Shown one piece after another: positions 44,468 through 53,254 of a stretch of DNA of 64,000 bases. Every line of letters begins with the position of its first letter. Within the stretch, counting starts at the first letter, position 1. A program made the translations under genes and the position numbers. The DNA is from Nocardioides sp. BGMRC 2183 (GTDB lineage: Bacteria; Actinomycetota; Actinomycetes; Propionibacteriales; Nocardioidaceae): positions 23,808-87,807 of the forward strand of contig VSSA01000018.1 in assembly GCA_008123405.1 (NCBI GenBank), written 5' to 3'. A model generated the notes under the pieces. It ran no database searches. It was not told the DNA's origin and saw only the letters and a list, made by a program, of their open reading frames with translations.

Positions 44468-46182
44468 GCCTTCCCGCTGGCACTGACCTGAGACTCGCGG
44501 GCGGCGACCTCGTCGGCGTCCTCGGCCTCCGGCGGCTCGGAGGCCGCGCGGCGCATCGCGATCACCGCCTCGACCGCCACCCAGACCGCGGCGACGATGA
44601 TCACCCCGTCGATGGCGACCAGGAGCCAGTCCGCGTCGTCGGTCAGGGTGCCGAACTGGTCGATCGCTGCCCACAGCGACATCGCGAAGACGAAGACGAG
44701 CGGGATCAATGCCGGCCAGGGGTTGCGGCGCTTCCGGAGCAGCATCACCGTGACGATGGAGAGGGTGAGCGCGGCGAGCAGCTGGTTCGTCGTACCGAAC
44801 AGGGGCCAGATGCGCATGCCGCCCGAGCCGTCGGCGCCGGCCGAGAAGGTCAGGCCCAGCCCGAAGGCGAGCACCACCGCGGTGCCGATCCAGATGTTGA
44901 TCTTGATGCCCACCACGTCACCGGCCTCCTGGACCACGAACCGCATCAGCCGCACACCCGTGTCCATCGTGGTCGCGGCGAAGAGGACGGCCATGGTCGC
45001 CAGGATCGTGGCCGACAGCGAGACCGGGATGCCCAGGCCCTCGTTGACGATCGCGCCGCCGCCGGTGACGAAGGCACCCACCCCGCCGTTGCCGAAGGCG
45101 GAGTAGACCGACTCCCAGTCGGCGACGGTCTTGAAACCTGCCGTGGCGGCGATGATCGCGCCGAGCGCGAGCAGCCCCTCGCCGACCGCGCCGAAGTAAC
45201 CGACGAACCGGGCGTCGCCCTCCTTGTCCAGCTGCTTGGAGCTGGTGCCGGAGGAGACGGTGCCGTGGAAGCCGGAGATCGCGCCGCAGGCGATCGTCAC
45301 GAAGAGCAGCGGCAAGATGCCCGGAGTGCCTTCGGGCACGGCGTCGTTCCAGGCCGGGGCGACCAGCTCGGGCGCGCTGATCAAGGTGGCGCCGTAGAGA
45401 ATCGCGAGGCCGATGAAGAGCTGCACGCCGTTGATGTAGTCACGCGGCTGGAGCAGGACCCAGACCGGGAGCAGCGAGGCGATGCCGGCGTAGACGAAGA
45501 GCGCGACGATCCAGAACGTCCCGGGCGACATGCCGAGGATCGGATCCGGCAGCTCGACCGGGTACTTGTCGCCGATGATGATCAGCGCGTAGAGCGCGGT
45601 CACCCCGATCACCGTGGTCACCAGCAGGTTGATCTTGAAGCGGTAGATCATCTGGCCCACCACCGCCGCGACCGCGATCGCGCCCCAGGCTGGGATCACC
45701 GAGGACGGGGTGGAGATCAGCAGGCCCTGGATGACGACGCCGAAGGCCGCCACGACCATCAGCAGCAGCAGGAAGATGACGACCAGGAAGAGGTTGCGTC
45801 CGCGGGCGCCGATGTAGCGCCCCGACAGCATGCCGATCGACTGTCCACGGTTGCGGGCCGATGCCCACAGCGCACCGAGGTCGTGCATGCCGGCGAAGAA
45901 GACCGTGCCGAGGGTGACCCACAGGAAGGCGGGGAGCCAACCCCAGATCACCGCGATCGCCGGTCCGACGATCGGGGCCGCGCCGGCCACGGAGGTGAAG
46001 TGGTGGCCCCACAGCACGTACTTGTTGGTGGGGACGTAGTCCACGCCGTCGTTCATCTGGTGCGCCGGCGTCGGGAAGGCGTCGTCGAGCTGGTAGATCC
46101 GCCTCGAGAGGAACTTCGAGTACAGCAGGTAGCCGGCCGCCATCATGGCGAGACCGATCAGCATCAGCCACAGTGAGGTCAC
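44464..46182 (-). CDS. cstA: CstA-family pyruvate/peptide transporter
   Basis: 572 residues from GTG 46182 with GGAGGAG upstream; the longer frame to 46263 is promoter. Many helices with the N-terminal PTPAHQMNDGVDYVPTNKYV and LWGHHFTSVAGAAPIVGPAI signature, then LGALWASARNRGQSIGMLSG and GAISGFHGTVSSGTSSKQLD. CstA proteins import pyruvate (BtsT/CstA) and are linked to peptide use during carbon starvation. Operon: cstA, cory-CC-star gene, ArsA-type ATPase. A CRP-like site precedes it, as expected for cstA. Confidence 0.92.
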   Translation of the reverse strand: MTSLWLMLIGLAMMAAGYLLYSKFLSRRIYQLDDAFPTPAHQMNDGVDYVPTNKYVLWGHHFTSVAGAAPIVGPAIAVIWGWLPAFLWVTLGTVFFAGMHDLGALWASARNRGQSIGMLSGRYIGARGRNLFLVVIFLLLLMVVAAFGVVIQGLLISTPSSVIPAWGAIAVAAVVGQMIYRFKINLLVTTVIGVTALYALIIIGDKYPVELPDPILGMSPGTFWIVALFVYAGIASLLPVWVLLQPRDYINGVQLFIGLAILYGATLISAPELVAPAWNDAVPEGTPGILPLLFVTIACGAISGFHGTVSSGTSSKQLDKEGDARFVGYFGAVGEGLLALGAIIAATAGFKTVADWESVYSAFGNGGVGAFVTGGGAIVNEGLGIPVSLSATILATMAVLFAATTMDTGVRLMRFVVQEAGDVVGIKINIWIGTAVVLAFGLGLTFSAGADGSGGMRIWPLFGTTNQLLAALTLSIVTVMLLRKRRNPWPALIPLVFVFAMSLWAAIDQFGTLTDDADWLLVAIDGVIIVAAVWVAVEAVIAMRRAASEPPEAEDADEVAARESQVSASGKA

Positions 46183-46228
46183 GTCGCTCCTCCGAGAGTC
46201 CAGCGCCCGCGTCCCGACACGGCAGGCG

Positions 46229-46264
46229 ACCCTACGAGCATAGGAGTCGGTGACAGCCGTCACA
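46229..46264 (-). promoter_or_regulatory. CRP/GlxR-like site and -10 box upstream of cstA
   Basis: GGTGACAGCCGTCACA (46249-46264) fits TGTGA-N6-TCACA with one change. On the minus strand TAGGGT (46234-46229) could be the -10 box, putting the site about 34 bases before the start, in an activating position. cstA is under CRP control in E. coli and under GlxR in Corynebacterium, so the site makes sense. The rest of the 228-base spacer shows nothing else. Confidence 0.55.
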
Positions 46265-46410
46265 GCGACCGACGCGGCACGCCGTGGACGAGCGGCGGGG
46301 TTGGTACGACGAACGGTCGGCCGCGCAGGACGAGCGGTCCAGCTGGGGCGGATGAGGTGTGGAGCCGACGGACGCCGCCACAGTCCGGAGAGCTCGGCTC
46401 CGCTCGGACG

Positions 46411-47169
46411 TCAACCGGCGAGGTAGCGCACGTAGAGGCCCGCGTCGTCCACGTCGACCCGGGCGCGGACGCCGTACACCTCCTCGACGAGGGCGTCGGT
46501 CAGCACCTCGCGTGGCGGGCCGTCGGCGACCACCCGACCCTCGGCGAGCACCAACAGCCGGTCGCAGAAGGAGGCCGCGAGGTTGAGGTCGTGCAGCGCG
46601 GCGACCACGGTGACCGGGGTGCGGCGTACCAGGGAGAGCAGCTCCAACTGGTGCCGCACGTCGAGGTGGTTGGTCGGCTCATCGAGCAGCAGCACGCTCG
46701 GCTCCTGCGCCAGGGCGCGGGCGATCTGCACCCGCTGCCGCTCACCACCGGACAGCGTGGAGTAGCGCCGGTCGAGCCGATCCGCGACGTCCGTGGTCGC
46801 GGCGGCCTCGGCGACCATCGACCGGTCCGCGGCACGGTCCCCGCTCCATGCCGGGCGGTGCGGGATCCGGCCCAGCCCGATCACCTCCCGCACGGTGGGA
46901 TCCTGGTCGGTGCTGACGTCCTGCTCGACCAGTGCGACCCGTCGCGCGAGCTCGCGACGCGACAGCTCGGTCAGGTCGACGCCGTCGAAGCAGACCCGGC
47001 CACTGGTCGGCCGGCGCAGGCCGGCCAGCATCCGCAGCAGCGAGGTCTTGCCGGAGCCGTTGGGGCCCAGCAGACCGACCACGCTGCCCTCGGCCGGGCG
47101 CAGGGAGACGCCCTCGACGATGCTCGCCGGGCCGATCCGCCAGCCGACGTCCTCGGCTTCGAGTGTCAT
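46411..47169 (-). CDS. btuD: ABC transporter ATP-binding protein, cobalamin type
   Basis: 252 residues from ATG 47169 (ATGA overlap with the permease). Walker A GLLGPNGSGKTSLLRMLAGL, signature STLSGGERQRVQIARALAQE, Walker B VLLLDEPTNHLDVRHQLEL and the switch His in ALHDLNLAA. FecE/BtuD class. With the FecCD permease, lipoprotein and upstream cobalamin riboswitch, the substrate is a corrinoid. The minus frame stays open up to 49041, but codons upstream of 47169 belong to the antisense of the permease. Confidence 0.88.
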   Translation of the reverse strand: MTLEAEDVGWRIGPASIVEGVSLRPAEGSVVGLLGPNGSGKTSLLRMLAGLRRPTSGRVCFDGVDLTELSRRELARRVALVEQDVSTDQDPTVREVIGLGRIPHRPAWSGDRAADRSMVAEAAATTDVADRLDRRYSTLSGGERQRVQIARALAQEPSVLLLDEPTNHLDVRHQLELLSLVRRTPVTVVAALHDLNLAASFCDRLLVLAEGRVVADGPPREVLTDALVEEVYGVRARVDVDDAGLYVRYLAG

Positions 47170-48242
47170 GACTGTCGCCCCTGACGCGCCAGCAGTACGA
47201 CGAACGCCGGCACGCCGATCAGGGCCGTGGCCACCCCCACCGGCAGCTCCTGCGGATCCAGCACCGTGCGTGCTGCCGTGTCGACCCAGAGCAGGAAGAT
47301 GGCGCCCATCACCGCCGCCGTCGGCAGCAGCACCCGGTGCCGGAACCCGACCAGCGCCCGCGCCGCGTGCGGCAGCACCAGGCCGACGAACCCGATCGCA
47401 CCCGAGGTGCTCACCACCACCGCTGTCATCAGCGCGGTGATCACCAGCAGCAGGATCCGTGTCCGCGCCACGTGGACGCCGAGCGAGGCGGCGGCGTCCT
47501 GGCCGAACGTGAAGGCGTCCAGCGCCGAGGCCCGCGCCAGGCACACTCCCAGGCCGACCAGCACCACCAGTCCCACCACCCCGACGTCCGCCCAGGTGGC
47601 GGTCGCCAGCGAGCCGAGCAGCCAGAAGAGCACGCTGCGGGTCTGCTCCGCATCCGCAGCGAGATAGACGATGAACGAGGTCAGCGCCGAGAAGAGCTGG
47701 GTGGCGGCGACACCGGCCAGCACCACTCGGTCCGTCGTGCCGCCGGCGACGTAGGCGAGCAGCAGCACCAGTCCGAAGGCGGCCAACGAGCCGAGGAAGG
47801 CGCCTCCGGTCAGGCCGATGGACCCGGCGCCGAGCCCCAGCACCACGATCGAGACCGCGCCGGTCGAGGCGCCCGAGGAGATGCCGAGCACGAACGGGTC
47901 GGCCAGCGGGTTGCGCAACAGCGACTGCAGGATCACCCCGCACACCGCGAGCCCGGCGCCGCAGACCGCGGCCAGCAGGGTGCGCGGCATCCGGAGGTCC
48001 CACACGATCCCGTCCTGGATCCGGGAGAGTCCGGACTCGACACCGGTCAGCTTGGACCAGACCACGGCGGCGACGTCGCCGGGGCCCAGGTCGGAGGGCC
48101 CGATCGTGATCGCCACCGCGACCGAGCAGAGCAGCAGGACGCCGGCACCGAGCCACAGCGACGCTGGACCCAGCCGCAGCAACGCGGTGCCCCGCCGCAG
48201 CGACGCGGCGCCGAACGTCCGACGGACCACACGCGTGGTCAT
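47166..48242 (-). CDS. btuC: FecCD/BtuC-type ABC permease
   Basis: 358 residues, about ten helices. RMPRTLLAAVCGAGLAVCGV and GVILQSLLRNPLADPFVLGI are the standard FecCD start; GAIGFVGLVLPHAARALVGF and RTVLDPQELPVGVATALIGV lie in the ATPase-contact region. The basic N-terminus (RVVRRTFGAASLRRG) precedes helix 1. It moves the corrinoid across the membrane using the adjacent ATPase. Confidence 0.88.
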   Translation of the reverse strand: MTTRVVRRTFGAASLRRGTALLRLGPASLWLGAGVLLLCSVAVAITIGPSDLGPGDVAAVVWSKLTGVESGLSRIQDGIVWDLRMPRTLLAAVCGAGLAVCGVILQSLLRNPLADPFVLGISSGASTGAVSIVVLGLGAGSIGLTGGAFLGSLAAFGLVLLLAYVAGGTTDRVVLAGVAATQLFSALTSFIVYLAADAEQTRSVLFWLLGSLATATWADVGVVGLVVLVGLGVCLARASALDAFTFGQDAAASLGVHVARTRILLLVITALMTAVVVSTSGAIGFVGLVLPHAARALVGFRHRVLLPTAAVMGAIFLLWVDTAARTVLDPQELPVGVATALIGVPAFVVLLARQGRQS

Positions 48243-48263
48243 CGTCCGCGCTCCCGGCCGGCG

Positions 48264-49277
48264 TCAGTCGGCCAGTCCGAGGTCGCGCAACTGGGCCGCG
48301 ACGTTCTCGACGCCGTACACGGTGCGCAGCGAGGGGTTCATCTCGGCGCCGGTGACGGTGATGTAGCGGCCGTTCTTGACCGCGTCCATCTCCCGGGTGA
48401 CCGGGTTGGACTCGAGGAACTCGATCTTGGCGGCCGCGGTCTCGGCGGTCTGGCTCTTGCGCGTCAGGTCGCCGATGACCAGCACCTCGGGGTTGCGGTC
48501 CGCGACGGTCTCCCAGTTGATCTGTGGCCACTCGTCGGCCTCGTCGTCGAAGACGTTGACCAGCCCGAGCTCGTCGGCGATCAGTCCGGGCGCGCCGCAG
48601 CAGCCGGCCAGGTACGGCGACTCGGCGTTGGCGAACCAGAACAGCGCGGTGGTGCCCCCGGCGTCGGTCTGCGAGGCGGTCGCCAGCCGGTCCTCCAGCT
48701 CGGCGACCAGCTGCTCCCCCGCCTGCTCCACGTCGAAGATCCGGGCCAGCTCGGTGATCTCGGTATAGACCTGCTCGATCTCGAACGGCTCGTCGCGGGC
48801 TCCGTCGGAGGAGACCACCGACTTGCCGACGCAGGCGCTGGGTGCGATGTAGGTGCCCACCCCCAGCTCCTCGAACTGCTCCCGGGTGGCGACTCCGCCT
48901 TCGGCCAGCGTGCTGGTGAACGACGCGGTGACGAAGTCCGGCTCCTCGTCGAGCACCGCCTCGAACGAAGGGGCGTTGTCCGCCAATCGCGGGACGTCGG
49001 CGTTGGCGGCCTCGAGGGAGGGCAGCACCGGGTCGGTCCACGTGGCGGTGCCGACGATGCGGTCGGCGAGGCCGAGGGAGAGCAGCACCTCGGTGGAGCC
49101 CTGGTTGAGCGAGACCACGCGTTCGGGGGTCTGCTCGACGGTCACGGTGTGGTCGCAGTTGTCCAGCTCGACCGCCGTACCGGAGGCGGTGGAGTGCTCG
49201 GCCTCGTCGAGGCCGCAGCCGGCGGCGAACAGGGTGAGGGTGGTCAGGCTGGTCAACACGACAGCGGTACGACGCAT
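48264..49277 (-). CDS. btuF: corrinoid-binding lipoprotein of an ABC transporter
   Basis: 337 residues, AAGGACC ribosome-binding site. Lipobox LFAAGC (Cys21) then a class-III binding protein: TPERVVSLNQGSTEVLLSLG, LADRIVGTATWTDPVLPSLE, and NPEVLVIGDLTRKSQ. It captures the substrate at the cell surface and hands it to BtuC. Several Cys residues (SACVGKS, AGCCGAPG) are unusual for the family. First gene after the cobalamin riboswitch. Confidence 0.85.
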   Translation of the reverse strand: MRRTAVVLTSLTTLTLFAAGCGLDEAEHSTASGTAVELDNCDHTVTVEQTPERVVSLNQGSTEVLLSLGLADRIVGTATWTDPVLPSLEAANADVPRLADNAPSFEAVLDEEPDFVTASFTSTLAEGGVATREQFEELGVGTYIAPSACVGKSVVSSDGARDEPFEIEQVYTEITELARIFDVEQAGEQLVAELEDRLATASQTDAGGTTALFWFANAESPYLAGCCGAPGLIADELGLVNVFDDEADEWPQINWETVADRNPEVLVIGDLTRKSQTAETAAAKIEFLESNPVTREMDAVKNGRYITVTGAEMNPSLRTVYGVENVAAQLRDLGLAD

Positions 49278-49344
49278 GGTCGGTCCTTCGAGGTCTGAGC
49301 CCGTTGCGCGAGAGCCCGTGGTGACCTCACGGCGGTCGCCGGGA

Positions 49345-49510
49345 GGGCCAGCAGGTCTTCGGACTCGGGTTCAACCACCGTGGAGCGTCTTCCCAGGCTC
49401 ATGCCCAGTGACGTCGTGCTCCGGGTGTCACCCACACCGCTGCGCGTCAGTCCCGGACTCTCACCGGGTTCCCTCTCTCCTGGTGGGGAGAAACTGGCAC
49501 TGGCACCGTA
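49345..49510 (-). promoter_or_regulatory. cobalamin riboswitch
   Basis: Read on the minus strand: GGGAACCCGGTGAGAGTCCG, GGACTGACGCGCAGCGGT, the B12-box region GTCACTGGGCATGAGCCTGG GAAG, and the closing GAGTCCGAAGACCTGC. These are the conserved parts of the AdoCbl/cobalamin aptamer in the right order. It ends about 67 bases before the start of the lipoprotein gene and would shut off the uptake operon when corrinoid is plentiful. In-frame open reading frames through it are not coding. Confidence 0.93.
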
Positions 49511-49558
49511 CCTGACTCCCACCACACCGGACGTGTCGGCCGTCAGCCTGGTCAGGGA

Positions 49559-51319
49559 TCAGCGGAGGAACCGGGCAGGGATGGTGCCGTAGCGCACCCG
49601 CTGCGGATGGTTGCCGACGTCGAGATAGGCGAGCTCGCGCCCGGTCTCGAAGTCGATGACCGCGACCGCGTCGGCGTCGGACAGCGATGCCCAACAGGTG
49701 TGGCCGAGTCCCTCGGTGGTCCAGTACGGCTTGCCGTAGTAGTTGCCGGTGGTCTCCTCGTCGAGGATCGTGGAGCGACCCGTCCTGCGATCGACCAGGG
49801 CCACGTAGTCGTCCATCGTTCCGGCCGCGCACAGCGTGGAGCCGGTGGAGTCGATGGCCAAGCCGTGGTGCGCGGAGTCGTTGACGTACTGCTCCGGGAT
49901 GGCACGGGTCCGCTTGGGCAGCCCGATGACCCGGGTGACCGCGCCGACCCGCGGTTCGGGCACCGAGCCGGTCGAGTAGTCGACCCTGCCGTTGAGGTCG
50001 CGCGCCCGAGTGTCGAACTCGACGATCCCGTGCAGGAACGACATCTGGAAGTAGATGAAGCGCTCACCGGGTGCGATCGCCATCGGCCGCACGGCGGAGG
50101 ACTGGCCCTCGAAGCCGGCTTCGGCCATCTCCTTGCCCATCTCCCAGCGCCGTTCGACCTCGAAGGTCTCGTTGTCGACGATCTCGAACCAGCGATCGCC
50201 CTTGATCGCGTCGTGGACCGGACCGATCTTGACGGCCGGCAACGTGTCGAGCCCGAGGAAGTCGCGGGGCAGTCCGAGCGGGTTGAGCAGATAGTCCGAC
50301 AGCGTCTTCCCGGACAGTTCGGTCGCGTCGCCGGGCAGGTACACCCGACCGATCGAGGCGTGGTAGATCGTCGAGCCGTCGTCGGAGTAGTTGTTCTCGT
50401 GCGGAGTCTCGCCCGACTCGAAGGTCCGCAATCGTCTTCCGGTCTCGGGGCGGCCCTTGCCGCCCATCGCGAACTCGATCACCTGGCGCTCGGTCGAGTC
50501 CGAGACCAGGAGCCGGGTGCCGTCCGGGGAGACGCCCATGTGGTCAGTGCGATAGCCGTCCATGGACTGCTCGGCAACGACCTTCGCGGTCCCGGTCGTC
50601 AGGGCCGACTCGAGGTCGAGCCAGACGACGTCCCCGAGGCTGGGTCGGGAGACCGCGAGGAGGCGCCCGTCGTTGGTGGTGAACATGTCGTCGACGAGCT
50701 GGTCGTTGCCCTCACCCGGGCCGTAGCGGACGAGGTAGTACATGGCGAGGCGGTCGGGGCTTCGGCGGATCTCGGCGAGCTCCTCGGCCTTGTCCGGCAC
50801 GAGGTCGATACCTCGGCGCAGCACCTGGTAGGTCGTGGCGTCGACGATGGAGGCGGTGCCGTCCCAGTTGTTGCCCACCAGCATGATCTCGCGCATCCGG
50901 GCGCCGACGCTGACCGTCCGGGACGGGGAGACGTGCCCCGAGTACGTCGTCCCCTTGATCCTGACCCGCTGCACCCGCGCTCGGTAGAGCGTCTTGCCTT
51001 CACCCGGTGCCGCCACCTTCCCGGAGAACCGGCCGAACTTGTCGGTCCGGACCGTGGTGACCGTCCGCCATGCCACGCCCTTGGTCGTGGTGAACCGTCG
51101 CTGGAGGAGCACCTCGGTGCGCTGAGCCTGGGGCCTGGGCGTCGAGGTGACACGGCCCTTGAACCTGATCGGGCTCCCCTCGGTCGCCTGGCCACTCACC
51201 CGCAGCGACACCTCGCGCCTGACATCGGCGTCCGCCGCTCCGCCCGAGAGCAGGCCCAGCCCCGTGACGACGAGCGCCGCAACGATCGCGACGACCCCGA
51301 TCTTCCATCCCCGATGCAT
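49559..51319 (-). CDS. secreted beta-propeller (YVTN-like) protein
   Basis: 586 residues. One membrane/signal segment WKIGVVAIVAALVVTGLGLL, a beta-sandwich resembling a bacterial Ig domain (about 35-130, FKGRVTSTPRPQAQRTEVLL, RFSGKVAAPGEGKTLYRARV), then a propeller-like body: MLVGNNWDGTASIVDATTYQ, GVSPDGTRLLVSDSTERQVI, MAIAPGERFIYFQMSFLHGI, LAIDSTGSTLCAAGTMDDYV and SLSDADAVAVIDFETGRELA. It may bind ligands outside the cell; no catalytic motif is evident. Its 3' end borders the riboswitch region but it is a separate transcript. Confidence 0.65.
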   Translation of the reverse strand: MHRGWKIGVVAIVAALVVTGLGLLSGGAADADVRREVSLRVSGQATEGSPIRFKGRVTSTPRPQAQRTEVLLQRRFTTTKGVAWRTVTTVRTDKFGRFSGKVAAPGEGKTLYRARVQRVRIKGTTYSGHVSPSRTVSVGARMREIMLVGNNWDGTASIVDATTYQVLRRGIDLVPDKAEELAEIRRSPDRLAMYYLVRYGPGEGNDQLVDDMFTTNDGRLLAVSRPSLGDVVWLDLESALTTGTAKVVAEQSMDGYRTDHMGVSPDGTRLLVSDSTERQVIEFAMGGKGRPETGRRLRTFESGETPHENNYSDDGSTIYHASIGRVYLPGDATELSGKTLSDYLLNPLGLPRDFLGLDTLPAVKIGPVHDAIKGDRWFEIVDNETFEVERRWEMGKEMAEAGFEGQSSAVRPMAIAPGERFIYFQMSFLHGIVEFDTRARDLNGRVDYSTGSVPEPRVGAVTRVIGLPKRTRAIPEQYVNDSAHHGLAIDSTGSTLCAAGTMDDYVALVDRRTGRSTILDEETTGNYYGKPYWTTEGLGHTCWASLSDADAVAVIDFETGRELAYLDVGNHPQRVRYGTIPARFLR

Positions 51320-51474
51320 CGATGACCCCTCACGGCAGTGGTGTCGTCCTCACGCCGAGAGGACGCCGGCGAACGGGTCGCCCGTCCAGCACAACTCGGG
51401 ACGCCTGCCGCCGGTTACGGTGACAGCCGGGTCACCGGCCCACCTGGTGCCCCTGCCACGCCCCCTGCTCGCGC

Positions 51475-51639
51475 CTAGATGAGTAAGTCCAAGGGTCGTG
51501 CAAGCGAGCGGCGCTCGGCGCCGCGCTGCCAAGGCGCCGGCACGAGGGCATACCGGGTCGTCTGTCGAGTGTCGGCAACGCAGGCAGCGCGGATGCTGAG
51601 CGCCGCGCAGCGCGCGGGCCCTTGGACTTACTCATCTAG
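51475..51639. repeat. 165-bp hairpin element with conserved core (copy 2)
   Basis: Perfect 21-bp outer arms, CTAGATGAGTAAGTCCAAGG + G (51475-51495) and complement (51619-51639); inner arms GCGGCGCTC...CGCGCTGCC (about 51509-51529) and 51582-51607; core 51530-51579, CAAGGCGCCGGC...GTCGGCAAC. It shares 36 of 50 core positions with copy 1 and 38 of 50 with copy 3, without gaps. Within the 525-base gene-free stretch 51320-51844 there are only this element, the hairpin at 51696-51731 and a GC-rich promoter side I could not resolve. Confidence 0.8.
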
Positions 51640-51695
51640 GGTCACGACGGATCCGGATCGGCGCGCAGCGGGTCAGCGTCCACCGCGGAAATAGC

Positions 51696-51731
51696 GAGAA
51701 CCCGAGGCGTCTCGGGTCACCTCGGGTTCTC
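51696..51731 (-). terminator. terminator hairpin after the aldehyde dehydrogenase gene
   Basis: GAGAACCCGAGG (51696-51707) and CCTCGGGTTCTC (51720-51731), a perfect 12-bp stem with a 12-nt loop, about 115 bases past the stop at 51845. Stable GC stem without a T-run, as usual for high-GC genomes. Confidence 0.65.
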
Positions 51732-51844
51732 ACGAAGAATCATGCCACGGCCGATCAAGCCCTGTCTCGGAAATCACAGAACCCGTACGAAATTCTCGAC
51801 CGACCGTTCACCCGGCCCGGGACGCAGCGCCCAGCCGATGCGGC

Positions 51845-53209
51845 TCAGCCGATGCGGATGAGCTTGTGGTTGACGAACTCCTCGGCAGCGAGCGTGCCCA
51901 GCTCGCGCGACGTACCGCTGCGTTTGATGCCGCCGAAGGGGAGCTCGGGCGAGTCGGCCCCGACCACGTTGACGAAGACCATCCCGGCTTCGATCCGGTC
52001 CGCTACCCGCTCGGCCTGCGCAGAGTCGGTGGTGAAGAGGTAGGAGCCCAGTCCGAAGGCGGTGTCGTTGGCCACCTCGACCGCCCCGTCCTCGTCGGCG
52101 ACGCGGTACACCGCCGCGACCGGGCCGAAGAACTCCTCCCGGTAGGCGTCGTTGTCGCGGGTCACGCCGGTGAGCACCGTGGGCGAGAAGAAGGCGCCCT
52201 CCCTGGTGCCCCCCGCGACCAGCGTCGCGCCTTGGCTCACCGCGCGATCGACCTGGTCCTGGAGTCGCTCGGCGGCCGCCAGCGAGGACAGCGGACCGAG
52301 CTCGGCCTCGTCGGTCGTCGGGTCGGCGGGGGTCACCGCCGTCATCGCGGCGGTGAACTTCTCCAGGAAGTCGTCGTAGAGGTCCTCGACGACGATGAAC
52401 CGCTTGGCGCCGTTGCAGGACTGGCCGGAGTTGTCCAGGCGCGCGGCGACGGCGGCCTCGACGCATGCGTCGAGGTCGTCGGTGGAGAGCACGATGAACG
52501 GGTCCGAGCCGCCCAGCTCCAGGGCGACCTTCTTCAGGTGTCGGCCGGCGACCTCGGCCACGGCCGTCCCGGCACGTTCGGAGCCGGTCAGGGAGACGCC
52601 CTGGATCCGGGGGTCGGCGATGATGTCGGCGGCCTGCTCGTTGGTGGCGCGGATGTCGACATACACGCCGTCGGGGGCTCCGGCCGCGGTGAACAGCTCG
52701 GCGATCAGTGCGGCCGACTCGGGGCACTGGGGAGCGTGCTTGAGCAGGATCGTGTTGCCGACCACCAGGTTCGGCCCGGCGAACCGGGCCACCTGGTAGT
52801 AGGGGAAGTTCCACGGCATGATCCCGAGCAGCGGGCCCAGAGAGCTGCGCCGGACCAATGCGCTCCCCGATCCGCCGAGCAGGGTGATCGGCCGATCGCG
52901 CAGGATCTCCTCGGCATTGTCGGCGTAGTACTCGTAGATGTCGGCGGAGAAGTCGACCTCCTCCAGCGCCGCCGCGCGCGGCTTGCCCATCTCCCGCACG
53001 ATGACGTCGGCCAGCTCCTCGCGCCGGTCCCGGTGCAGCTGCGCGACCCGCCGGACCAGGTCGGCGCGCTGTGGTGCCGTCTCGCGGGCCCAGGTGCGAT
53101 GGGCCCGGTGCACCCGGGAGATCGCATCCTCCACTTCGTCGACGGTGGCAACGGGATAGCTGGCGACCTGCTGGCCGGTCGCGGGGTTGGTGACGGCGTA
53201 CTGGGTCAT
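51845..53209 (-). CDS. NAD(P)-dependent aldehyde dehydrogenase, copy 2
   Basis: 454 residues, GGAG ribosome-binding site. GIMPWNFPYYQVARFAGPNL, Glu in LELGGSDPFIVL, catalytic Cys in NSGQSCNGAKRF, and LPFGGIKRSGTSRELGTLAA at the end. Same short SSADH-like subfamily as 39584-40969. Last gene on the minus side of the amine/acid catabolic locus; it would oxidise the aldehyde made by the monoamine oxidase of the divergent arm (inference). It is separated from the LLM gene by the hairpin element at 53255-53412, which may split the transcript. Confidence 0.9.
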   Translation of the reverse strand: MTQYAVTNPATGQQVASYPVATVDEVEDAISRVHRAHRTWARETAPQRADLVRRVAQLHRDRREELADVIVREMGKPRAAALEEVDFSADIYEYYADNAEEILRDRPITLLGGSGSALVRRSSLGPLLGIMPWNFPYYQVARFAGPNLVVGNTILLKHAPQCPESAALIAELFTAAGAPDGVYVDIRATNEQAADIIADPRIQGVSLTGSERAGTAVAEVAGRHLKKVALELGGSDPFIVLSTDDLDACVEAAVAARLDNSGQSCNGAKRFIVVEDLYDDFLEKFTAAMTAVTPADPTTDEAELGPLSSLAAAERLQDQVDRAVSQGATLVAGGTREGAFFSPTVLTGVTRDNDAYREEFFGPVAAVYRVADEDGAVEVANDTAFGLGSYLFTTDSAQAERVADRIEAGMVFVNVVGADSPELPFGGIKRSGTSRELGTLAAEEFVNHKLIRIG

Positions 53210-53254
53210 GCGTGGTCGCTCCTCGGTTCGGGTGGACGGGTCGTCGCCCTTTTG

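Noticed and set aside
47170-49041. Upstream part of the long minus frame that contains the ABC ATPase
   Set aside because: Only the segment after ATG 47169 has ATPase motifs; the rest is a shifted frame of the permease and lipoprotein genes.
49253-49525. 90-residue open frame over the riboswitch
   Set aside because: Conserved RNA aptamer sequence explains the region; the peptide has no features.
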